Source: Arthrobacter rhizophilus
GTDB lineage: Bacteria; Actinomycetota; Actinomycetes; Actinomycetales; Micrococcaceae
Reading direction: 5' to 3'
Assembly: GCF_026241105.1 (NCBI RefSeq)
Contig: NZ_JAPFFT010000016.1
Span: forward strand, 1 to 64,000
DNA length: 64,000 nt
Shown here piece after piece: positions 1 through 7,516 of this stretch; position 1 is the stretch's first letter; every line of letters begins with the position of its first letter. The notes beneath the pieces are model-generated. The model saw only the letters and a program-made list of their open reading frames with translations. It was not told the DNA's origin and did no database searches. The position numbers were made by a program, and so were the translations under genes.

Positions 1-71
1 TCTACATCTTCCGACCGAAAGAAGGCCTCCTGCCCGGAAACTCAACGAATCCAGACAAGAGGCCGACGTAA
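1..71 (+). other. Possible 3' end of an upstream gene, unresolved
   Basis: Reading frame 3 is open from the left edge to TAA at 69-71 and would encode a tail ending KRPT. Frame 2 is also open, to TAG at 80-82. I do not recognise either tail, and the choice cannot be made without the preceding sequence. An AGGCCGA/TCGGCCT inverted repeat (60-66 and 74-80) overlaps the end and could be a terminator. Confidence 0.15.
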
Positions 72-115
72 CTTCGGCCTAGACGTCCGTTGAGCACGCC
101 CAGCCTTGGCCACGA

Positions 116-146
116 GCAGTGGACATAGTACTCATATGTCCACTGC
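116..146. terminator. Stem-loop downstream of the matrixin gene
   Basis: An 11-bp perfect inverted repeat (GCAGTGGACAT at 116-126, ATGTCCACTGC at 136-146) with a 9-nt loop lies 60 nt beyond the stop of the minus-strand protease gene. It is probably its terminator, although there is no strong T run. Confidence 0.45.
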
Positions 147-205
147 TTAGGCTGAACGGTGGGCATGTCCAGTTGGTGGGGGGCAGTGCCAAAGGTGGGG
201 CGGGG

Positions 206-1144
206 CTAGAGGTCGCTGCGGCACGGTGCGGATGCGAGTTTGTAAAGGCCGTTCAGGTCTCCGGCCGCCAAGCCATCCGGGGCGCCGATCTCCGGGTACA
301 TGAGCTGGATTGGATCCTCCACGTGGTCAAGGCCAACCACGTGGCCCAGCTCATGTTGCACCACCGCCGAGACGTAGTGGGCACCACTGGGGACGCCCAG
401 CAGTTCCTTGATTTGCCGGGCGTCCAAGTCCAGGCTTCCCGTCACATAGCTCTTCGGGCCCGAGCCGAAGCTGTACATGGTGCTTCCGCCGGTGCCGATA
501 ACGGATCCAGCCAATGCCGGGGCGGCCTCGGGGGTGGTCCAGGAAATCAGCAGGGGTGCCCAACGATCCCCGTAGAGGGCCGGTTGGTATGGCTTGCGCT
601 TCTCGGAGGGGGTTTCCGTGCTGGCTCCGTCGTTGGCGAATTTGAGGCCCGTGGCTCCAGAGATTTTCGCAATGGCGTCGGCGATGAGCCCCTCGGCGCC
701 AGCAGGGGCCAGGGCCGCGTTGACCACGTAGTGCAGGGGTCGGCACGGTGAGTAGCCCACGGGTGTGCCGTCGGCGTTGGTGGCCAAGAATTTGTAGGAG
801 TTGCTTGCCACAGCTGGCTTGGCGGGGGAGCCGAGCGCGTGGCCGGCTTCCTCCAGGCCAGGTGGCGGGGTGTCCGGGGCACGCGCGGCTTTTTGCGCCC
901 CTTGCCCGGAATCTGCGCCCTGGGAAGAGTTGTGGCTGGGGGCCTGGGCGGAGGGACCCAGGTTCGGAAGCAGACCGGTGATCCGGGGATCGCCCCTGAG
1001 GAAACCGCTCACAAGCACTGCTATGGCCGCGACGATCGCCACGACCATCAGGTTTCGGAACAGTGCGACGGCGGTACTGGGCCGCCGCTGCGGAGGCGGC
1101 GGCCCGCCGTCGTACCCGTAGTTCGAATGCACGTCTTCCCCCAA
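206..1144 (-). CDS. Matrixin-like zinc metalloprotease, membrane-anchored or secreted
   Basis: The protein carries the metzincin zinc site HELGHVVGLDHV (His264, His268, His274), followed by a Met-turn-like segment QLMYPEIG. This places it with M10-type matrixins, which cut proteins outside the membrane. A single hydrophobic segment near residues 30-50 follows a short basic cytoplasmic tail, so the catalytic domain should face outward on a Pro/Ala-rich linker (about residues 60-130). The listed start is TTG; a GTG at 1132 behind GGGGGA is an equally good start and removes four residues. The substrate is unknown. It is read alone, 36 nt downstream of the VIT gene on the same strand, so cotranscription is possible. 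Confidence 0.8.
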   Translation of the reverse strand: MGEDVHSNYGYDGGPPPPQRRPSTAVALFRNLMVVAIVAAIAVLVSGFLRGDPRITGLLPNLGPSAQAPSHNSSQGADSGQGAQKAARAPDTPPPGLEEAGHALGSPAKPAVASNSYKFLATNADGTPVGYSPCRPLHYVVNAALAPAGAEGLIADAIAKISGATGLKFANDGASTETPSEKRKPYQPALYGDRWAPLLISWTTPEAAPALAGSVIGTGGSTMYSFGSGPKSYVTGSLDLDARQIKELLGVPSGAHYVSAVVQHELGHVVGLDHVEDPIQLMYPEIGAPDGLAAGDLNGLYKLASAPCRSDL

Positions 1145-1180
1145 ATCCCTGATCCCCGCAACCCAAGCGGGCCGACGCGA

Positions 1181-2344
1181 CTAACCGATGACAGCGCCGA
1201 AAACGAGCCCCAGCCCATACGTGGCCGCGGCCGCACCGAGTCCGATGGCCAGCTGCCGGAGGCCGCGTGTCAGCGGCGAGGTTCCGGACAACAAGCCGAC
1301 GACGGCGCCAGTCGACAGAAGCGCGATGCCCACCAGCGTACCGGCCACAGCGAGCGCGGCGAAGCCTGTCATGCCCAAGATGAACGGCAGGATCGGCACA
1401 ATGGCGCCCGAGCCGAAGAAGCAGAAGCTGGAGATGGCAGCACCCCAGGCGGAGCCAACCGCTTCGTGCTCGTTCACGGTTTCTTCAGCCTCGGGATGGA
1501 GCGAGAGGCTGGGATCGCAATCGCAGCTGTAGAGGCCCATGCGTTCGGCGGCGCGGTGTTCGGCGGCTTCGTGGGACATGCCCCGGGCCAGGTACACCAG
1601 GACCAGCTCATTGTGTTCGATGTCCAGGGCCGGGGCTGCGGTCAGCGTGGCCTGGGTGGGGCGGGTGGCGTTGAGGAGCTCCAGTTGCGAGCGGACCGAG
1701 ACATACTCGCCGGCACCCATGGACAGGGCGCCCGCCAACAGGCCGGCGATCCCGCTGAAGAGGACCACGGCGGCGGGCACGCCGGTGGCGGCCATGCCCA
1801 TCACGAGGGAAAGGTTGCTGACCAGACCGTCGTTGGCACCGAATACCGCGGCGCGAAAGGTGCCGGACAACCTGTTGCGGCCGCGCGTCGCCAGGCCGCG
1901 GACAACTTCTTCGTGAATCTGTTCGTCGGCCGCCATGGCTCGGGTTGCCGCGGGATCCTTCGCGTAAGGGGAGCGGCCTTCCGCCCTTTGCGCGAGGGCC
2001 AACACGAACACTGATCCGAAGTTCCGGGCCAGGAAGCCGAGCATTTGGCTACGCGTGGACGCTGCCTTCGGCATGCCGGCATGTTCGCCGAGGAGCTTGA
2101 GCCAGTGTGCCTCGTGGCGTCCTTCAGCCTCTGCGAGGGCCAGAAGGATTTCGCGTTCCTCGCCGTCGCGGCGCTGCGCCAGTTGGCGGTAAACGGCGGC
2201 CTCGGCGCGTTCGTCGGCCAAGTACTGCCGCCAGCGCTTGATGTCCGACGACGACGGGGGAGACTTGGTGGCTGCTGCCTCTTGCGATGGACTGCTTGAG
2301 TCCAACGGACTGTCTGAATGCGGGGTTTTTGCGGGCGGGTGCAC
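1181..2344 (-). CDS. Ferritin-like domain fused to VIT1/CCC1 iron/manganese transporter
   Basis: Residues about 35-145 form a rubrerythrin/ferritin-like helical bundle with repeated Glu/His pairs (for example EAEGRHEAHW and DEQIHEEVV). About 155 to the end is a VIT1/CCC1 domain with the recognisable segments FGANDGLVSNLSLVMG and GALSMGAGEYVSVRSQ and roughly five membrane helices. Fusions of this type (MbfA-like) export or sequester Fe/Mn and use the ferritin-like domain to sense metal. The start is GTG. A candidate DtxR/IdeR-like box lies about 100 nt upstream (2446-2464), which would fit iron control. The assignment to the family is firm; the metal is inferred. Confidence 0.88.
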   Translation of the reverse strand: MHPPAKTPHSDSPLDSSSPSQEAAATKSPPSSSDIKRWRQYLADERAEAAVYRQLAQRRDGEEREILLALAEAEGRHEAHWLKLLGEHAGMPKAASTRSQMLGFLARNFGSVFVLALAQRAEGRSPYAKDPAATRAMAADEQIHEEVVRGLATRGRNRLSGTFRAAVFGANDGLVSNLSLVMGMAATGVPAAVVLFSGIAGLLAGALSMGAGEYVSVRSQLELLNATRPTQATLTAAPALDIEHNELVLVYLARGMSHEAAEHRAAERMGLYSCDCDPSLSLHPEAEETVNEHEAVGSAWGAAISSFCFFGSGAIVPILPFILGMTGFAALAVAGTLVGIALLSTGAVVGLLSGTSPLTRGLRQLAIGLGAAAATYGLGLVFGAVIG

Positions 2345-2445
2345 CGGAACTCCTGGGTTGCTGGGGCGGGCTTCATCGCCTCATTGCACGTCCACTTTAT
2401 CGCCAATTCCCGCGGTTTTTCGGCTGGTAATCCTTACTCGACGTT

Positions 2446-2464
2446 TTAGGTATGCCTCAAATAC
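2446..2464. promoter_or_regulatory. Candidate DtxR/IdeR-type iron box
   Basis: TTAGGTATGCCTCAA and its flank match roughly 13 of 19 positions of the actinobacterial iron box (TTAGGTTAGGCTAACCTAA). The site lies between the minus-strand ferritin-VIT gene and the plus-strand small acidic protein gene. The right half is weak, so this is tentative. Confidence 0.35.
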
Positions 2465-2612
2465 GGAGAGGCTCCCGCGAAGCCTTGACCACCGGATAGG
2501 GCAGTGCTGGGATGGATGGACAGGGTCCACGAATTGGCGTCGGTGGCGTGGTGACCGGCTGCCTGATCTGCCTAGCGATGGGCTTAGCGGCACGTCGAAC
2601 GGAGGTTGCACC

Positions 2613-2801
2613 ATGGACAGCACCGAGACCCACGCCCGCCACCCCGACCGTCCCACGGTCGAGGCCGATCCCGCCTACGACTACAACGAGGACCTGGAGG
2701 TGGACGAGGACTGGGAAGAACAATCCGAGGTCCTCGACGACGACGAACGGCCGGTTCCGCTCGACGTCGACGAACACCGTGAGGTTGGAGAGATCGAATA
2801 G
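2613..2801 (+). CDS. Small acidic protein of unknown function (62 aa)
   Basis: ATG at 2613 sits 7 nt after GGAGG (2601-2605), a strong ribosome site that selects this start over longer in-frame extensions. The product is extremely acidic, with runs such as EDLEVDEDWEEQ and DDDERPVPLD, has no membrane segment and no cysteines. I do not recognise the family. Its promoter region is shared with the divergent ferritin-VIT gene, so an iron or stress link is possible but unsupported. A short repeated phrase (TCGAATAGCCCC) follows the stop. Confidence 0.6.
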   Translation: MDSTETHARHPDRPTVEADPAYDYNEDLEVDEDWEEQSEVLDDDERPVPLDVDEHREVGEIE

Positions 2802-2844
2802 CCCCCGAAGCGTCGAATAGCCCCGACTCGCCGAATCTGGGTAG

Positions 2845-3165
2845 CTAAAACGCGCTCAGGATGAAGTGCCGTTCCACGCCGGCCCGGTGCCCGGTTGCGG
2901 CCACCGTCAGCGTGAGCTTCCGTGTTGCCGGGAACCAGCGGGCAGGCTGGACTGCTTGTGAGAGGGCTTGGGTGATGAGCCGCGGCTCGTGATGCCAAAG
3001 TCGTTCCAGCCGGCCGTCCACCACGAACGTGATGGAACCCTGGGAGAGGTCGACGCCGGGAATCACCCGGACGAACTCGTCAACCCGCCTGGCCCGGGGC
3101 ACGGGCAGGGTGCTTGGCTGTGTGGTGTGGCTGGCTGTGGCGGTAGCGCCGGTTTCCAAAGGCAT
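2845..3165 (-). CDS. Hypothetical protein (106 aa)
   Basis: ATG at 3165 is preceded by AGGAGA, a good ribosome site. The product has no signal peptide or membrane segment. The C-terminal half (VRVIPGVDLSQGSITFVVDGR ... TLTVAATGH) looks like alternating beta strands and recalls small DUF5994-type actinobacterial proteins, but I cannot name it. It ends 43 nt from the convergent small acidic gene. Codon use is like the neighbours. Confidence 0.55.
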   Translation of the reverse strand: MPLETGATATASHTTQPSTLPVPRARRVDEFVRVIPGVDLSQGSITFVVDGRLERLWHHEPRLITQALSQAVQPARWFPATRKLTLTVAATGHRAGVERHFILSAF

Positions 3166-3383
3166 TGCCTTCTCCTGATGGAGTTGCTCTTGCCCGCTCG
3201 GTTGTCTCTGGTCCGGGGTCGGGCCGCTTCTTCATCCGAACCACCCGCGAACATGGGGTTGGCGTATGGCAAGTCGGAGCTTGGCGCCACATCTCTTGAA
3301 GTTCTTCCTACTGTACAGGCAGGCCCGCCCCCGGCGCCCCTGTATCTAAAGACGCCAGGCGTCAAGCGCCCGGACACGGCAGC

Positions 3384-3419
3384 GGCGCCGCAACCTCTCG
3401 AACGAGAAGGTGCGGCGCC
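3384..3419. terminator. GC-rich stem-loop after the symporter gene
   Basis: GGCGCCGCA (3384-3392) pairs with TGCGGCGCC (3411-3419), with further partial pairing inside. It lies 26 nt past the stop of the minus-strand symporter gene, the expected place for its terminator. Confidence 0.5.
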
Positions 3420-3444
3420 GCCGTCGTGATCTATTCTGTGATGC

Positions 3445-4659
3445 TCAGTGGCTGGCCACCGCGTGGACCTCCAACGGGAGTTCCTCGGTGACCGCTCCGG
3501 CAACGCGGCGGTCCCAGGCTTCGCGGACCTCGGGCTCCGTGGGAGGCGTGAGGAGGGAGACAACAACGTAGACGAGCAGCGAGGCGCCGAGGCCCCAGTA
3601 GATGGGATCGTTTGCGTAGACGCCGTCTTCGCTGGGGATGATTCCCGTGGCGTAAGCGATGAGCAAGGCCAGGGTCAGGACCGAGCCGACGGCCATGGAC
3701 CAGGCCGCGGCGATGCCCGTGCCGCGCTTCCAGACCAAGCCACCCAGGATGGCGACCAGGAGGCCGCCCACCAGGATGTCGTAGGCAATGGTCAAGGCAA
3801 CCACGACGTCTTGCGCCCCCATCGAGATCAACACTGCCACGATGCCCAGGCCAAGGACCCAGTAGCGGTTGGCCTTGACGTCGTGCTCGGGGTTTTCGGT
3901 GTCGTCGGTGTTGATGGTCTTGCCGAACCAGCTGGCCACGAACGGGACAACGTCGGCGCGGGCCACCGTGGCTGCGGCAATGAGGGCACCGGAGGCGGTG
4001 GACATCATGGCGGCGACCGCTGCGGCCATGACCAGGCCGCCGATGCCGATCGGCAGGATGTGCGTTGCCACCTCGGCGTAGACAACGTCCTTGCCAAGCG
4101 CCTTGACGTCGATGTTAGGCAGGGCAACCCGAGCGGCAAGGCCGATCAGGGCGCCGGCCACACCGTAAAGGACGCAGTAGATGCCGGCAGTGGCACCGCC
4201 CCAACGGGCCACCTTGGGGGTCTTGGCGGTAAAGACGCGCTGCCAGATGTCCTGGCCGATCAGCAGGCCGAGCGTGTAGACCACGAAGTAGGTGATGATG
4301 GTCTGCACGCCGATGCCGTCCAACTGGAAGAAGCTGGCGTCAACCCTGGCACGGATGCCGTCGAGGCCGCCTGCGGCGTTGAGGACGAACGGGAGCAGGA
4401 GCACACCCGAGCCGATGGCCACCACCAACCACATGCCGGAGATGCCGAACTTGTAGCCGAGGCCTACGCCACCAACCGTTGATGCGCCGCCAGGGACCAC
4501 GGCGGCCATTGTGCCGGTGTAGAGCATCGGGCCGAGGCGGCGTCCGGCCACCAGGAAGTCGCTGTTGTTCTTGGTGCGCGACTTGCCCCACCAGCCAAAT
4601 GCCAGCATGGCAAGCAAGTACACCACCACTATCGCAATATTGATGAACGAAGAGTCCAC
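3445..4659 (-). CDS. Sodium:solute symporter (SSF), apparently internally shortened
   Basis: The N-terminus (DFLVAGRRLGP, GGASTVGGVGLGYKFGISGMW) and C-terminal two thirds (IGQDIWQRVFTAKTPKVARWGG and following helices) are typical of solute:sodium symporters, which import small solutes with sodium. Family members are usually about 470-500 residues; this one has 404. The shortfall sits at residues about 85-92, where the text runs directly from TM2 (GSGVLLL) into PFVLNAAGGLDGI, a segment normally found about 90 residues later. The frame is intact. Pro56 also stands where I would expect a small hydrophobic residue. The product may be non-functional. The gene is divergent from the XRE-cupin gene, which probably controls it. 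Confidence 0.82.
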   Translation of the reverse strand: MDSSFINIAIVVVYLLAMLAFGWWGKSRTKNNSDFLVAGRRLGPMLYTGTMAAVVPGGASTVGGVGLGYKFGISGMWLVVAIGSGVLLLPFVLNAAGGLDGIRARVDASFFQLDGIGVQTIITYFVVYTLGLLIGQDIWQRVFTAKTPKVARWGGATAGIYCVLYGVAGALIGLAARVALPNIDVKALGKDVVYAEVATHILPIGIGGLVMAAAVAAMMSTASGALIAAATVARADVVPFVASWFGKTINTDDTENPEHDVKANRYWVLGLGIVAVLISMGAQDVVVALTIAYDILVGGLLVAILGGLVWKRGTGIAAAWSMAVGSVLTLALLIAYATGIIPSEDGVYANDPIYWGLGASLLVYVVVSLLTPPTEPEVREAWDRRVAGAVTEELPLEVHAVASH

Positions 4660-4818
4660 GGTTGGCTCCTGAAGCTGATGCGCAGAGTTTTTGGGGATTC
4701 CGACGCCGGTCCCGCTGGGTATCCTTGCGTGTTGCTGAAGGTCTCTGCTGCCACGCCAGCGATCCGGCTACTATTGCTGCAATGACAGGGCCGTAGCAAC
4801 GGCCTGAAAGGTTCGTGA

Positions 4819-5394
4819 ATGAAGGCTCTCCCCGTTGAACCAAGCAATGTACCCGTTGCCATCGGTTCCAGAATCCGTGCTGCCCGCCAATCGCAGCGGC
4901 TCACCATAGAACAGGTGGCGGATGCCACCGGCCTGACCAAGGGTTTCCTGAGCCGTGTCGAGCGGGACCTGACATCGCCGTCGGTTGCTTCCCTTGTGAC
5001 GCTTTGCCAAGTCCTTTCAGTATCAATTGGCGAGCTTTTTGCCGCGCCCGAAACGCACTTGACCCGGCGAGACGATGGTCCGCGGATTTCGCTCGGTGGC
5101 CAGGGGATCGTGGAGCGGCTCCTGACCGCCCGTTCAGAGCGGCGGCTGCAGATTCTGCAGGCAACCATCGAACCCCGGGGTCGCGGAGAAGCAGAGCTTT
5201 ACGCCGTTGATTGCGACGTCGATGTCCTGCACGTGGTCAAGGGGGCCATCAAGTTGATCCTCACCAATGAGGAGTACGAGCTCGAGGAGGGGGACACCTT
5301 GTCCTTCCCGGGCCGCGAGCCCCACACCTGGGTCAACCCCACGGACGAGCCCGTTGAGGTGCTCTGGATACTGGTGCCGGCAGCCAGCCGCTGA
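4819..5394 (+). CDS. XRE-family regulator with C-terminal cupin domain
   Basis: Residues about 15-70 form a lambda-repressor-like helix-turn-helix (SQRLTIEQVADATGLTKGFLSRVERD). Residues about 105-188 form a small cupin barrel (VLHVVKGAIKLILTNEEYELEEGDTL read in pieces, then FPGREPHTWVN). Such proteins bind a small effector in the cupin and repress nearby catabolic genes, often for amines or guanidino compounds. ATG at 4819 follows AAAGG by 7 nt. The 159-nt divergent gap with the symporter gene is the likely operator region, and the ureohydrolase gene at 9716 is a plausible second target. The effector is unknown. Confidence 0.85.
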   Translation: MKALPVEPSNVPVAIGSRIRAARQSQRLTIEQVADATGLTKGFLSRVERDLTSPSVASLVTLCQVLSVSIGELFAAPETHLTRRDDGPRISLGGQGIVERLLTARSERRLQILQATIEPRGRGEAELYAVDCDVDVLHVVKGAIKLILTNEEYELEEGDTLSFPGREPHTWVNPTDEPVEVLWILVPAASR

Positions 5395-5411
5395 TGCTGG
5401 CTCCTTGGGAG

Positions 5412-5457
5412 GCGCGGAGCTGGCGCCTTGCGACGCGCGGAGCTGGCGCCTTGCGAC
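5412..5457. repeat. Two perfect tandem copies of a 23-bp unit
   Basis: Positions 5412-5434 and 5435-5457 are identical, and a third copy starts but breaks after six bases (5458-5463). The unit contains AGCTGGCGCC. The repeat lies between the XRE-cupin stop and the GlnR-like boxes of amtB. It may be an expansion by slippage. Confidence 0.9.
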
Positions 5458-5466
5458 GCGCGGCGT

Positions 5467-5482
5467 GTAACAAGCCGGAAAC
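5467..5482 (+). promoter_or_regulatory. GlnR-like half box upstream of amtB
   Basis: GTAAC-n6-GAAAC matches the actinobacterial GlnR a-site/b-site pair (GTNAC-n6-GAAAC). It lies 38 nt upstream of the fuller box at 5520-5557. Confidence 0.5.
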
Positions 5483-5519
5483 CTGGCTGACTTCAGAATT
5501 TAACCCACGGGCTTTCTGC

Positions 5520-5557
5520 GTTACGGGCTTGAAATAATTCGTGCCGAATACCGAAAC
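5520..5557 (+). promoter_or_regulatory. GlnR-like box (a1-b1-a2-b2) upstream of amtB
   Basis: GTTAC (5520-5524), GAAAT (5531-5535), a degenerate third site (5542-5546) and GAAAC (5553-5557) keep the 6-nt spacing known for GlnR sites at nitrogen genes such as amtB in Streptomyces. It ends 134 nt before the amtB start. The spacing is seen; GlnR binding is inferred. Confidence 0.55.
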
Positions 5558-5691
5558 AGGGCGGCTGTACCTTCGAGTCAACGCAACTCGTCAAGGTCGG
5601 TACCTCGTGAGGCACCAGGACCTGTTCGTTTTAGAAATGGTCTCGCCGTGCGGGCGCCATGGAGCGCCGTATATGCAGGAAGGCTCCCGAA

Positions 5692-7101
5692 ATGAACTCA
5701 GCATTCTTTAGCGTAGGGCTGGATGTGAGCCCCCAGACCCTGGATCCCGGCGCAACAGCCTGGATGCTCGCAGCTTCCGCCCTCGTCCTTCTCATGACGC
5801 CTGGTTTGGCGTTCTTCTACGGCGGCCTGGTCAGGATGAAGTCCGTCCTCAACATCATGATGATGAGCTTTGGCGCCATTGGCGTGGTCGCGGTGGTCTG
5901 GGCCCTGTGGGGCTACGGACTAGCGTTCGGCCCGGATACCCTGGGCGGCTTCATCGGAGATCCCTTCGCGAACTTCGGACTCAGCGGTTTGACCAGCGTC
6001 ATCGGCGGAAAAGCCCCGGGGCTGCCGGACATGGTCTTCATCGGATTCCAAGCGACTTTCGCCATCATCACGGTCGCCCTGATCAGTGGCGCGGTGGCGG
6101 AACGCGTCAAGTTTGGCCCATGGCTGCTGTTTGCCGGCCTCTGGGTCACCCTTGTCTACGCGCCCATTGCCCACTGGGTCTGGGGTGGCGGCCTCTTTGG
6201 ATCCACCGGGATCATCGGCAGCAAGATCTCAGCCCTTGACTTTGCCGGTGGCACCGTAGTGCACATGAACGCCGGAATGGCCGGGCTGATGCTTGCCGTA
6301 GTGCTCGGCAAACGGCTCGGATTCATGAAGGACCCCAACATCCGGCCGCACAACCTCCCCTTCGTGATGCTCGGTGCCGGCTTGCTGTGGTTTGGGTGGT
6401 TCGGCTTCAACGCCGGTTCGGAACTGGCTGCTGACGGAATCGCCGCGCTCGCTTGGACAAACACCCTCCTGGCCACGAGCGCCGCGCTCCTGGGCTGGCT
6501 TCTTGTAGAGCGGCTCCGCGATGGCCATGCGACCTCCCTCGGTGCCGCATCCGGCGCCGTCGCGGGCTTGGTGGCAGTTACCCCGGCGTGTGGATTCGTG
6601 GATCCTATTGGCGCCCTCGTCATCGGTGTCGTCGCGGGTGCCGTCTGCGCACTAGCCATCGGGCTGAAGTTCAAGATCGGCCTGGACGACTCCCTGGATG
6701 TGGTTGCCGTGCACTTTGTCGGTGGCCTGTGGGGGACCCTCTCCTTGGGATTCTTCGCCGTACCCTCGGCCAAGACTGAAGGCGGCCTCTTCTACGGCGG
6801 GGGCCTGACTCAATTCTGGCCCCAGATATTGACTGCGCTGATGGTCACCGCGTGGACTGCGATCATGACCACGCTCATTGGCTTGGCCATCCACAAGACA
6901 GTGGGCATGCGCGTCAAAGAGCACGAGGAACTGGCGGGCATCGATATCACGGAGCACGCGGAGACCGCATACGAGCTGGTGATGGTTGGCGGATCCTTCA
7001 ATCCTGGGGAACCACAGAACGGCAAAACTCCCGTGACGGCGGGCACCGCCAAGGAAAAGGTCGAGGAAACGGAGCTGAGCCGTAGCAGGGCCTCGACGTG
7101 A
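5692..7101 (+). CDS. amtB: Ammonium transporter Amt
   Basis: This is an 11-helix ammonium channel with the family segments MTPGLAFFYGGLVRMKSVLN near the N-terminus, WVWGGGLFG, and the signature DFAGGTVVHMNAGMAGL. It moves ammonium across the membrane under nitrogen limitation. ATG at 5692 follows AGGAAGG (5677-5683) by 8 nt, which is better than the ATG at 5659 that would add 11 non-conserved residues. The gene overlaps glnK by 4 nt (GTGA), the classic arrangement in which the PII protein plugs the channel. The GlnR-like boxes upstream suggest induction by nitrogen starvation. Confidence 0.95.
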   Translation: MNSAFFSVGLDVSPQTLDPGATAWMLAASALVLLMTPGLAFFYGGLVRMKSVLNIMMMSFGAIGVVAVVWALWGYGLAFGPDTLGGFIGDPFANFGLSGLTSVIGGKAPGLPDMVFIGFQATFAIITVALISGAVAERVKFGPWLLFAGLWVTLVYAPIAHWVWGGGLFGSTGIIGSKISALDFAGGTVVHMNAGMAGLMLAVVLGKRLGFMKDPNIRPHNLPFVMLGAGLLWFGWFGFNAGSELAADGIAALAWTNTLLATSAALLGWLLVERLRDGHATSLGAASGAVAGLVAVTPACGFVDPIGALVIGVVAGAVCALAIGLKFKIGLDDSLDVVAVHFVGGLWGTLSLGFFAVPSAKTEGGLFYGGGLTQFWPQILTALMVTAWTAIMTTLIGLAIHKTVGMRVKEHEELAGIDITEHAETAYELVMVGGSFNPGEPQNGKTPVTAGTAKEKVEETELSRSRAST

Positions 7102-7439
7102 AGCTCGTTACCGCGATAGTGCGGCCGGAGAGGATCGACGAGGTCCGTGAAGCCTTGGAGCGCTTCGGAGTCAACGGGATGACGGTGAGCCAAGCGAACG
7201 GCTACGGCCAACAGCGGGGTCACATGGAGGTTTACCGCGGCGCGGAGTACAACTCCGACCTCCTCCCGAAAATCCGGGTGGAGGTCCTGGCCACCGACGA
7301 TCTGGTGGACGGAATCGTGGACGCCATCATCTCCGGCGCCAGTACGGGCCAGTTCGGGGACGGCAAGATCTGGACCATCGAGGTATCCCAGGCGGTGCGC
7401 GTCCGGACCGGGGAGCGTGGGGCCTCGGCAATCAGCTAG
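7098..7439 (+). CDS. glnK: PII nitrogen regulatory protein
   Basis: The protein is 113 residues, the usual PII length. The T-loop carries Tyr51 in the context YRGAEY, the residue that is uridylylated or adenylylated in PII proteins; actinobacterial GlnK is adenylylated. The B-loop/C-loop segment TGQFGDGKIW is intact. It binds ATP/ADP and 2-oxoglutarate and controls Amt. Translation starts at GTG inside the amtB stop (4-nt overlap), so the two are coupled. A strong stem-loop follows 32 nt after the stop. Confidence 0.94.
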   Translation: MKLVTAIVRPERIDEVREALERFGVNGMTVSQANGYGQQRGHMEVYRGAEYNSDLLPKIRVEVLATDDLVDGIVDAIISGASTGQFGDGKIWTIEVSQAVRVRTGERGASAIS

Positions 7440-7471
7440 GACGCGCAGCTAAGGCGGTCCGCTGGAAAGAA

Positions 7472-7509
7472 AGTGTTGGTGCCGCACCACGAGGTGCGGC
7501 ACCAACACT
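7472..7509. terminator. Bidirectional terminator between glnK and the APC permease gene
   Basis: A perfect 17-bp stem (AGTGTTGGTGCCGCACC at 7472-7488 with its complement at 7493-7509) with a 4-nt loop lies between the two convergent genes, 7 nt from the permease stop. Confidence 0.85.
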
Positions 7510-7516
7510 GCCATGT

